A stretch of 16,229 bases of DNA from Pseudomonadota bacterium (GTDB lineage Bacteria > Desulfobacterota > JADFVX01): NCBI GenBank assembly GCA_015222555.1, contig JADFVM010000226.1:1-16229 (forward strand), written 5' to 3'. The translations under genes were made by a program, and so were the position numbers. Below the pieces are notes generated by a model. The model worked only from the letters and a program-made list of their open reading frames with translations. It was not told the origin of the DNA and ran no database searches. Below are positions 7,637 through 15,500 of this stretch, one piece after another; within the stretch, counting starts at the first letter, position 1, and each line of letters begins with the position of its first letter.

Positions 7637-8128
7637 CTACGTTTTTAACAGTTTCTCCTTCTCTTTAGTTGTCAGGAACTTGTTAATATCGAGGAGAATC
7701 AGAAGCCGGTCTTCCAGTTTTCCGACACCGTAGATATATTCGGAGTCGATTCCGGCCACCATCGGTGGTGGGGGTTCAACTGTGCCGACAGGCAGCCTCA
7801 ACACCTCGGACACGGCATCAACGATGAGACCGACAACCTTGTTGTCGATATCAACGACTATGATTCTTGTCTCTTTAGTTAACCCCGTCACTTCAAGTCC
7901 GAAGCGTTTCCTTAAGTCAATTATGGGAATGACTTTTCCTCGCAGATTAATAACTCCCTCTACAAAGTCAGGGGATTTGGGAACCCTGGTGATTTCCACT
8001 ACCCTGTTAATCTCCTGGATTTTTAAAATATCAACAGCGAACTCTTCCTTGCCAAGGTTGAAATTGACAAGTTGAAGGATTTCATCTCTTTGTTCCGTTT
8101 CATTGTTTAACTTCAGTGAATGGCTCAA
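7637..8128 (-). CDS. cheW: Chemotaxis coupling protein CheW
   Basis: 163 residues, a single CheW/SH3-like domain (~18-155) with a short charged N-terminal tail. Typical elements: LVNFNLGKEEFAVDILKIQEI, VPKSPDFVEGVINLRGKVIPIIDLR (~49-73, including the NLRG loop used to contact receptor and CheA), and VGKLEDRLLILLDINKFL near the end. It bridges chemoreceptors and the CheA kinase at the membrane. It starts at TTG 8128, supported by GGGAGG 6 bp upstream; there is no other in-frame Met in the leader. It lies 45 bp after the chemoreceptor gene, and its TAG overlaps a GTG of the hemerythrin frame by one base. No CheA, CheY, CheR or CheB is in the window, so this receptor/CheW pair probably feeds a kinase encoded elsewhere. 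Confidence 0.95.
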   Translation of the reverse strand: MSHSLKLNNETEQRDEILQLVNFNLGKEEFAVDILKIQEINRVVEITRVPKSPDFVEGVINLRGKVIPIIDLRKRFGLEVTGLTKETRIIVVDIDNKVVGLIVDAVSEVLRLPVGTVEPPPPMVAGIDSEYIYGVGKLEDRLLILLDINKFLTTKEKEKLLKT

Positions 8129-8173
8129 TTTATACCTCCCGGTTTTATCTAATGACTTTCGATGGCTATTCCG

Positions 8174-10249
8174 CTAAATCCCGGCCGCATGAGGCTCAAG
8201 TGGCGCGGGGGCTATACGCCTGGATGTCCCTGAAACTTCAGAAACCTCAGAACTTTGCACGGTAAACTTGCCGACCATCTCCTGGAGGTCAGATGCCAGT
8301 TTTGACAGATCCTGTGTGGCAGCAAAGGTCTGCTGTACTCCGGCAGTGGTCTCCCTCGTTACGGAAGCAACGGCCTCAACGTTAGAGCTTATCTCTTCTG
8401 CTGCCGCAGACTGTTCTTCCGATGCCGTTGCAATCTGGGCAATCATACCGGTCACATTCCCTACAACTTCTTCAATCTGCTTGAGAGAACTTCCCGCCTC
8501 GTTGGCCAGTTCGACACCTTTTTCCACCTCTAAGGTCCCGGCACTCATCGATGATACGGCACCGGTAGTTTCTGTCTGAATTGTTTTGATCATACCGGCA
8601 ATCTCCTTGGTGGCCTTGGTGGTCCGCTCGGCAAGTTTCCTCACCTCATCGGCGACGACGGCAAAGCCGCGCCCCTGCTCACCGGCACGTGCCGCCTCGA
8701 TGGCGGCATTCAGGGCAAGGAGATTGGTCTGGTCGGCAATATCATCGATCACCTCTATGATTTCACCGATCTCGTCGGAGCTTTTGCCGAGGGCTTCTAT
8801 CGTCTTTGCCGACTCCTTCACGGAAACAGCTATCCTGTCCATCCCCTCGATCGTCTGGCTCACCACGTCTCCACCCTTTGTCGCAACCTCTGCTGCTTTT
8901 TTTGCCGCTTCGGAGGCTTCACTGGAGTTTTTGGCGACTTCCAGTACGGTTGCACTCATTTCCTCCGTGGCTGTCGCAACCTGATCGGTCTGTTTGTTTT
9001 GATGTTCCGCCCCTGCCGACATCTGCTCGGAAGCAGAAGATATCTGCTCCGAGGCCGAGGCGACCTGACTTGAGGCCTGCGAAATTTCGGTAACAAGGTT
9101 CTTCATATTGATTGACATCCTGTTAAAACTCGAGGCCAGGATCCCGATCTCATCCTTACTATTAATAGCCAGCGTCATTCCAAGGTTTCCCTTTGCCATC
9201 GATTCCGCCATTTCAGCCACCTTTTGAACAGGATTTGTTATGGACCTGCTGAAGAGGTAAGAAAGCGTGAAGGTGACGAGGAAAACAACCACCGTAACAA
9301 CGATGAAAACCACCTCTGCCGACCGGGCCTGACTCCGTAACACTTCAACACCTTCAATCACATTTTCTGACAGGTGGTTTTCTACCTCCTTCAGAAGGTT
9401 TATTTTTTGAGTAATCGTTTTAAACCAGTAGACAGGATCGATGCCGAAGTTTCCTTTGATCGCCTTGTCGGTTGCCACCTTTCGCATCCTTGCGACTTCA
9501 GCAACCGCCTGTCCTTGAAGCTTTTCGTTGTAAACCTCCTTATTCTCAGCATCTGCAAAGGATAAAAATACCTTTATATAGGTATCCTGCGCGGTGACAA
9601 GCTGAATAAACTTTTCATGCATGCCAGGGGCAAAGCTATCTCTTGCGAAGGTATTACTCAAGACCGCCCGTTCTATGCCGGCCCGCTCTTTTGCCTGGAG
9701 AAAGTTGACATACTGGTTTAAAAAGGAAGTTACTTCGCTGTTACTGCTCAATCTCGGCATATAGGCGATAGTATTTAAAAAGGCGGCATTCATTCTGGTG
9801 TAGTAGCCGATCGCCTCACCTGTCTTGATGTTTAATGCACTCACGGCGCTTCTCCTGTTTTCAATCTTGCCAAGATCGTTCATGGCCCGATCAAGGACTC
9901 CCTTAAATTCGTTCCCATAAGAATTGATTTCAAAGTTGCTTAATAAGCCCTTCAGGTCGCTGATCCGCTTGTCCGTATTTCCTCGCTGGGCAGGCAGCTC
10001 GGCAACAAAGTTCTTCCCCTTGCTTCCAAGAAAACCGGCCGTTGCCCCTCTCTCTTTTTGAGTTTCATGGACAAGGGCGCTGATCTTGACGGCAAGCTTT
10101 GACAGACCCTGTAAGGCCTGCATTTCATTTGATACCTTGCGTTTTTCCAGGACACCGCTTCCTGCCAGCCAGGTCAGATAAAGCAGCGGAAAAATAATCA
10201 TCAGAACCAGCTTGTTTTTGATCTTGATATTTTTTATAAGTGTCATCAT
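8174..10249 (-). CDS. Methyl-accepting chemotaxis protein with NIT sensor domain
   Basis: 691 residues. TM1 ~12-30; periplasmic helical NIT domain ~45-305; TM2 ~312-334; HAMP ~335-388; cytoplasmic signalling coiled coil ~390-665. The NIT assignment rests on VHETQKERGATAGFLGSKG (~60-78) and FLQAKERAGIERAVLSNTF (~183-201), the two family hallmarks. Nitrate/nitrite sensing is the family's proposed role. The hairpin tip is the standard IDDIADQTNLLALNAAIEAA and onward to RKLAERT (~501-543), which binds CheA/CheW. Flanking Glu/Gln-rich helices (TATEEMSA, TASEEQSAAAEEI) are typical methylation regions. No C-terminal pentapeptide tether for CheR/CheB is present. ATG 10249, the first of two adjacent ATGs, has GGAGGAG 7 bp upstream. 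It likely acts with the next gene, cheW. The real ligand could be another small anion or a redox signal. Confidence 0.94.
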   Translation of the reverse strand: MMTLIKNIKIKNKLVLMIIFPLLYLTWLAGSGVLEKRKVSNEMQALQGLSKLAVKISALVHETQKERGATAGFLGSKGKNFVAELPAQRGNTDKRISDLKGLLSNFEINSYGNEFKGVLDRAMNDLGKIENRRSAVSALNIKTGEAIGYYTRMNAAFLNTIAYMPRLSSNSEVTSFLNQYVNFLQAKERAGIERAVLSNTFARDSFAPGMHEKFIQLVTAQDTYIKVFLSFADAENKEVYNEKLQGQAVAEVARMRKVATDKAIKGNFGIDPVYWFKTITQKINLLKEVENHLSENVIEGVEVLRSQARSAEVVFIVVTVVVFLVTFTLSYLFSRSITNPVQKVAEMAESMAKGNLGMTLAINSKDEIGILASSFNRMSINMKNLVTEISQASSQVASASEQISSASEQMSAGAEHQNKQTDQVATATEEMSATVLEVAKNSSEASEAAKKAAEVATKGGDVVSQTIEGMDRIAVSVKESAKTIEALGKSSDEIGEIIEVIDDIADQTNLLALNAAIEAARAGEQGRGFAVVADEVRKLAERTTKATKEIAGMIKTIQTETTGAVSSMSAGTLEVEKGVELANEAGSSLKQIEEVVGNVTGMIAQIATASEEQSAAAEEISSNVEAVASVTRETTAGVQQTFAATQDLSKLASDLQEMVGKFTVQSSEVSEVSGTSRRIAPAPLEPHAAGI

Positions 10250-10314
10250 CTTTTGTCTCCTCCAAAAAGTTTTTATTATTTTTTATTGTTATGATTTTTA
10301 ACTTTCACACGCCC

Positions 10315-10344
10315 GAAATACTTTTTTGTTTTCTTGATTGTCAA
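10315..10344 (-). promoter_or_regulatory. Possible sigma70-type promoter of the chemoreceptor gene
   Basis: On the minus strand a perfect -35 hexamer TTGACA (10344-10339) is followed after 18 bp by TATTTC (10320-10315), a weak -10. It lies about 65 bp upstream of the ATG, in an AT-rich gap of 155 bp between the Cys-rich gene and the receptor gene. A 10-bp palindrome AATGATCATT (10343-10352) touches the -35. If real, it would give the receptor/cheW genes expression independent of the upstream sigma54 candidate. Confidence 0.3.
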
Positions 10345-10404
10345 TGATCATTCATCACTCTTAAATGGAAGTACCCTATCCTTCTGTAAATGAGGCGAAT
10401 GTTT

Positions 10405-10554
10405 CTATTCTCCCTTTAAATGCTTCTTATAGATTTTGCATTCCTTATAATGAGAGCCACAGTAGTAGACCGTTTTCCCCACACTATTACTGCTTAATAG
10501 AGTGCAGTAACAACTCTCATAAGGCTCTTTGATTAGGGGGCATTTTCCTTCCAT
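10405..10554 (-). CDS. Small cysteine-rich protein, 49 residues
   Basis: Unrecognised family. The frame is open from ATG 10647 (80 residues), but ATG 10554 is preferred: GGGAGGAGAG lies 8 bp before it and all conserved-looking residues follow it. The short form starts MEGKCPLIKEPYESCYC and has Cys at 5, 15, 17, 32 and 39, with His35 in the YYCGSHYKECKIYK segment, then a Lys-rich tail. No signal peptide or membrane segment is visible. The spacing of Cys and aromatic residues suggests a small metal- or Fe-S-binding module or a redox-active knuckle; no function is claimed. It is the first gene after the response regulator and lies directly downstream of the paired palindromes and sigma54-like element, so it could be the regulator's immediate target. 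The reading frame is short, but the strong ribosome binding site and Cys pattern argue that it is real. Confidence 0.7.
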   Translation of the reverse strand: MEGKCPLIKEPYESCYCTLLSSNSVGKTVYYCGSHYKECKIYKKHLKGE

Positions 10555-10661
10555 TGCTCTCTCCTCCCAATCTTTTTCTACAAACGAGCCTTTATCTCTT
10601 TTATCCATGGCAAAGTTGCCTGACATTTGATCATCTGCGGTATACATATGCCTGGATATAT

Positions 10662-10678
10662 TTCAAGAGGTATGCCAA
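10662..10678 (-). promoter_or_regulatory. Candidate sigma54 (-24/-12) promoter
   Basis: The minus strand reads TTGGCATACCTCTTGAA: the -24 element TTGGCA, with GG at 10676-10675, ten bases, then TTGA where consensus is TTGC. Spacing is exact and only the last -12 base is off. The predicted transcription start is near 10651, giving a leader of about 97 nt to ATG 10554. The palindromes upstream would be at about -128 and -162, a usual distance for enhancer sites of an NtrC-type activator. Confidence 0.45.
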
Positions 10679-10769
10679 AGGGAGGAAAAACAGGTGTTGC
10701 GAAATTGTTTATTGATTACAGGTGGTTAGGTGTATGTGAGTTTTTTGAGAGAAAATTTAAATGAGTGAA

Positions 10770-10789
10770 TTGTGTCTCGTGAGACACAA
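10770..10789. promoter_or_regulatory. Palindrome 1, probable activator (enhancer) site
   Basis: Perfect 9-bp arms TTGTGTCTC and GAGACACAA separated by GT. The core TGTCTC-N2-GAGACA recurs in the next palindrome. No T tract follows on either strand, so it is not a terminator for the response regulator gene. It is best read as a binding site for the Fis-type helix-turn-helix dimer of the adjacent NtrC-family regulator. Confidence 0.6.
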
Positions 10790-10806
10790 CAGGGACGATA
10801 CATTTA

Positions 10807-10820
10807 TGTCTCACGAGACA
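10807..10820. promoter_or_regulatory. Palindrome 2, probable activator (enhancer) site
   Basis: TGTCTC-AC-GAGACA, exactly the reverse complement of the core of palindrome 1. Its centre is 34 bp away, a little over three helical turns, so both would be on roughly the same face of the DNA. It directly abuts the stop codon (10821-10823) of the response regulator gene. The duplication of an identical symmetric core is strong evidence for a dimeric DNA-binding protein. Confidence 0.6.
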
Positions 10821-12548
10821 CTATTGGGGGCTGTCTGGATCAATGTTGTACTTTTCCATTTTTCTATACATGGTTGCCCTGCCAATGCCAAGTATTCTTG
10901 CCGCCTTGGCCTTGTTCCAGGCGCTTTTTTTAAGGGCTTCAATAATGCGTTGATGTTCATCGCCCTCTCCCATTTCCTCTGAAGGTGCTGACGATTTTGC
11001 AAAATCGATAATCTCTGGAGTGACCTCTTCAACGGTAATCATATTTCCATGACAGAGGATAAAAGCATGTTCCATCGAATGCTCCATCTCTCTGATGTTT
11101 CCAGGCCAGGGATAATTGAAAAAGGGTTTCATTGCGTCATCGGAAAGGCCTGTAACATGTTTGCCGAATTTATGATTGAACTTTTTAATAAAATGATCCA
11201 ACAAGAGTGGAATGTCTTCTCGCCTCTCTCTTAGGGGGGGAATGTTCAGCTGGACAACCTTCAGGCGATAATAAAGATCTTCTCTGAACACACCTTCTCT
11301 CACTCTTGCGCGGAGATCCTGGTTTGTTGCAGCAATAATCCTCACATCCACCTTGACAGGCGTAGAATCTCCCACCCGTTCAAACTCTCTCTCCTGGAGT
11401 ACCCTCAACAATCTAAGCTGCATCCGTGGGGAAATATCGCCTATCTCATCGAGAAAAATAGAGCCGCCGTTGGCCTTTTCGAAACGGCCGGCCTTATCTT
11501 TAACAGCGCCCGTAAAGGCCCCCTTTACGTGCCCAAAGAGTTCACTTTCAAGCAGGTTTTCCGGCAGGGCAGAGCAGTTTACCTTGATAAAGGGTTTCTT
11601 GCTCCGTCCCCCTCCATGGTGAAGCGCTTCAGCGACCAACTCCTTCCCGGTCCCACTCTCCCCCATGATAAGAACGGTCGTATCTACCTCAGTGAGGTCT
11701 TCAATCAGTGAGTAGAGTTTCAGCATCTTTTCACTTTTGCCGATTATCCTGTGAAATTGCTGCCGCTCCTCAAGATCCTTTTCAAGTTGAACGACATGGG
11801 TTTCATCTCTCACTATCAGAATGGCGCCGGAAAAGTTACCCATTTCATCGATCAAAGGGGAGGTTCTGAGCGTGACAACCTGATCCGCTTTTTCACTGTT
11901 CTGACATTCAAGTCGATACATTTCTACGGCCTTTTGGGTCTCAATCGTTTGCATAAGCACCGACTGGCATTTTTTATTACAGGGTAGATGGATAGAGTGA
12001 AAGTTTTTTCCTGCCGTCTCTTCACGTGAATATTTGCAAATATTCTTAATGGCATGATTCACTTCAACGATATTCATCTCATTATCCACTGAAACGATTC
12101 CATCCTCTACACTTCTAAAGATGGCTTCAAGGTTTGAGCGATATCTGTTTTTTTCCTGAATCAGTATTGCCTGCTGCAAGGCTATTTTTGCAACCCTGAG
12201 GAGGGTATCTTGAAATACCGGCTTCGAGATATAATCAAAGGCCCCCAGTCTCACAGCCTCTGATGCTGTTTCAATATCGGGGGCTCCTGTTATCATAATA
12301 ACAGGAGCAAGTATCCCTTTCTCTTTAACATATCGCAAAAGATCGATCCCCGTTTTTCCTCCCAGAAGAATGTCTGAAAAAATAATATCGAAGGGAGAAT
12401 CTTTTAAATGTTCAACCGCCTCATCATAATCTTTCGCCTCGGCTACCTCATAACCTTTGGCTTTCAGGAAGCGCTCAAAGGTAAAGCGAAGGTTTTCTTC
12501 ATCATCAATAACCAATATTTTTGCTTTCACTTTTCCCTCTTCATTCAT
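10821..12548 (-). CDS. NtrC-family sigma54-dependent response regulator (REC-PAS-AAA+-HTH)
   Basis: 575 residues. Receiver ~8-125 with acidic pair D15/D16, phospho-acceptor D59, T87 and K109. PAS domain ~137-250, an unusual insert between receiver and ATPase. AAA+ domain ~265-495 with Walker A GESGTGKE (296-303), the sigma54-contacting GAFTGA loop (343-348) and Walker B SIFLDEIGD (363-371). Fis-type HTH ~530-567 (NKAKAARILGIGRATMYRKM). All residues needed for ATP-driven open-complex formation at sigma54 promoters are present. The PAS carries C171, C190, C194 and C215, including PCNKKC, suggesting direct metal, Fe-S or redox input in addition to phosphorylation. ATG at 12548 overlaps the kinase stop (TAATG) with GAGGGAG 8 bp before it, so the two are translationally coupled and almost certainly cognate. 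Likely targets are the twin palindromes directly after the gene. Confidence 0.95.
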   Translation of the reverse strand: MNEEGKVKAKILVIDDEENLRFTFERFLKAKGYEVAEAKDYDEAVEHLKDSPFDIIFSDILLGGKTGIDLLRYVKEKGILAPVIMITGAPDIETASEAVRLGAFDYISKPVFQDTLLRVAKIALQQAILIQEKNRYRSNLEAIFRSVEDGIVSVDNEMNIVEVNHAIKNICKYSREETAGKNFHSIHLPCNKKCQSVLMQTIETQKAVEMYRLECQNSEKADQVVTLRTSPLIDEMGNFSGAILIVRDETHVVQLEKDLEERQQFHRIIGKSEKMLKLYSLIEDLTEVDTTVLIMGESGTGKELVAEALHHGGGRSKKPFIKVNCSALPENLLESELFGHVKGAFTGAVKDKAGRFEKANGGSIFLDEIGDISPRMQLRLLRVLQEREFERVGDSTPVKVDVRIIAATNQDLRARVREGVFREDLYYRLKVVQLNIPPLRERREDIPLLLDHFIKKFNHKFGKHVTGLSDDAMKPFFNYPWPGNIREMEHSMEHAFILCHGNMITVEEVTPEIIDFAKSSAPSEEMGEGDEHQRIIEALKKSAWNKAKAARILGIGRATMYRKMEKYNIDPDSPQ

Positions 12549-15500
12549 TAACTGTTCTCCCTCTTTAGGGCAGGCAGTTCGACAATCACCTTCGTAAACT
12601 CTCCTTCAATGGAGTCAAAGGTAATCTTGCCGTCATGATTCTTGATGATCCCGAGGCTGATGCTCAGCCCGAGGCCGGTGCCCTGATGCTGCGGCTTTGT
12701 CGAAAAAAAGGGCTCGACAAGTTTATCCTTTATTCCGGAGGGGATCCCTTCGCCCCGGTCATGAAAGGTGACACGGAGGTAAGGACGCTCGTCGATCCCC
12801 ACCTCTTTGGCAGATATTTCAAAAATTTTATTCTCATCATGCCCCGGGTACTTCTCGTTCAGGGCATAGCGTGCATTGTTGATGATATTTAAAAAGACCT
12901 GCTGAAGTCGTTGATAATTGGCGATGACCGAGGGCAGATCGGAAGGGATATTGACTTTAAGACATATATTGTCCTTTTTCATCTGTGATTCTGTCAGTAA
13001 AAGGCAGTCGGAAAGAACATTTTCAATATTTACCGCTTCCTTCCCTCCTCCATTCTCATGGGCAAAGGAGAGGAGCCCTTTCACAATGACGGATATCCTC
13101 TTCCCCTCACTTATTATGCGATTGCAGATATCATAGGACTCATTTCCCCTGGCGCTTTCATTGGCCAACAGTTGACTCAGGTTGATCATGCTGTTTATGG
13201 GATTGTTTATCTCATGGGCAACACCGGCAGCCAGCTCACCTATTGACGCCAGCTGGCCGGCTCGCATCGTCTCTTCCTGTCTTCTAAGCTTTCTCGTAAT
13301 GTCCGTTGCCAGTTCTATGACGTTAACCACCTTTCCGGTGTCATCCGCAATGGGGAAGGCCCTGACTGCCCAGATTTTCCCATCGGCCAGTGTTATCTGG
13401 CTACTTTCGGCGCTTCCACTTTCAAAACTCTTTGTAGTGGGGCATCCATCACAGGGCTGAGATAAGCTTTGCCATAATTGATGACATTTTTGTCCAATCG
13501 ATGACTCATCACAGACGCCACTTTTGAAAAAACAGTTTTTATTTGCCCACTGAACCGTCAGATCGGAAGAAAGAAGGATGAGACTGTCCGGAATGGCATC
13601 GAGAAGGGCGTGGAACTGCTGTGACAGTCCTCTGAATTTCTGCTCGCCCTTACTCAATCTATCCTCAGCCCGCTTACGCTCAATTTCCACAGTGATCCTT
13701 GCCGCCATGATCTCCATAATTTCCTCCGTCCTCGGCGGCAGGTCTAATTTCCTATGAGAAATGGCGCACAATATTCCGACGGCGTTACCGTTCTTGTCCT
13801 TCAGCGGAGTGCCCACATATCCTTCTGCTCCCATATCAACAAGATCTTTATCCTCTGGGAATAATTCAATGATGCTCTCTGGATAAATACAGAACCCTTT
13901 TTCGGTGACATTCTCACAGGGTGTAGAATGCAAGGCATATGAAAATTGAGGAATAATTTCCCCATCCATAACCATCGCCAACGCCTCGACGTTATCTTCA
14001 TCAGCGACTTCGCCAATAATCACACAATCGGTTTTCAGCCATTTTCTCAGGCTATTGACCAAATTCTCGAAAAACTCCTGCCCTACATTTCCTGCCATAC
14101 TCTCGAAAAGCGTCTGAATAGCATCTTCTGTCTGCTTACGCTCTGTAATGTCTTCCTTAACGGCAATAAAATGCGTAATAATACCTTCATCACTTTTTAC
14201 GGGCGATATGGATGCGGCCTCCCAGTAGAGTTCACCGTTTTTTTTCTTGTTATGAAATTCGCCTCTCCACACTTTACCCGATATAATTGTATCCCATAAT
14301 TTTTTATAGAATGCATGTTCCTGTTCCCCGGATTTCAGGAGCCTCGGATTCTGGCCCATGGCCTCATCAAAAGTATAACCGGTAAGCTTGGTGAACTTGG
14401 GATTGACATATTCGATATTTCCCTGAGTGTCTGTAATCAAGATTGAAACCGGGCTCTGTTCAACGGCCTGTGAGAGTTTTCGGAGATTTTCCTCCACATG
14501 TTTGCGAGCAGTAATGTTCTCATAGGTTCCCAGTAGTCCAATGACATCACCTTTTATATCCAATAAGGGAGTTTTGCTCGTTTGGCGCCAGATTTTATCT
14601 CCATTAGATGTAGTTTGTGGTTCTTCGTAGTTGAGCTTATCTTTCTTTGATCTCATCACTTCCCGGTCATCGTCGCGATAAAGCTCGGCCTGCTCTGACC
14701 ACCCAAGTTCAAAATCATTTTTACCGAGAATTTGCTCAGGCTTATCCAGTCCGGCATCTTGAGCGAACAGTTTATTGCAGCCGAGATATTGACTATCAAG
14801 ATCTTTCCAGAATACACGTACAGGAATCGTGTCCAGAACCAGCTTCAACATCTTTTGAGATTCCTTAAGTCCCTCTTCAGCCTGTTTGCGCTCGGTAATG
14901 TCACGGCACGTGTATAAAACAGTCCCCCCCTTGATGGCAACAGCTTTTACACTCACAAGTAACGCATGTACTCTTCCGGTTTTGTCTACAACTGTTCGCT
15001 CAATATTCGGTATTTCCCGCATTTTTTTCAGTTTTCTGAGTTCAAAAAGATTATTCCCGAGCAGCACATCAATGTTGTCGAATTTATCTACTTCATCAAA
15101 GGAATAGCCAAAAATAACGTTGACGTTTGGACAAATGAAGCTAAATTTACCACTGTCGTCCGTTATAAATACAGCATCTGAAATGTTGCCTAATGTAAGA
15201 CGATGTAACTCTTCCGACTCTGCTACTTCCTTCTCAGTCTGTTTGCGCACGGTTATTTCTTTCTCTAGTTCAGCATTGCTTCCCTCTAGCTGGAATGTGC
15301 GTTCTTTAACTCGGACTTCCAGCTCGTCGTGTGCCTTGCGCAGAGCCTCTTCTAACCTCTTGCGTTCACTAATGTCTCGGACACTACCTTGTAGTATCTT
15401 TTCCCCTTCCAGTATCACAGGGGTCAACAAGACCTCGGCAGGAAAATCTTCTCCATTGGCCCGGCGATGTATCCATTCAAAAAAATTATGTCCATCACGG

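Noticed and set aside
8268..8984. Plus-strand open frames rich in Ser/Ala opposite the chemoreceptor signalling domain
   Set aside because: Mirror translations of the Glu/Ala/Ser-rich coiled coil; no independent start signals or domains.
10555..10647. Longer form (80 residues) of the Cys-rich protein from ATG 10647
   Set aside because: That ATG lacks a good ribosome binding site and would lie only about 4 nt from the predicted sigma54 start; ATG 10554 has a strong one.
10770..10820. Palindromes after the response regulator gene as transcription terminators
   Set aside because: Neither hairpin is followed by a T tract on the minus strand, and the shared symmetric core with 34-bp spacing fits protein binding better.
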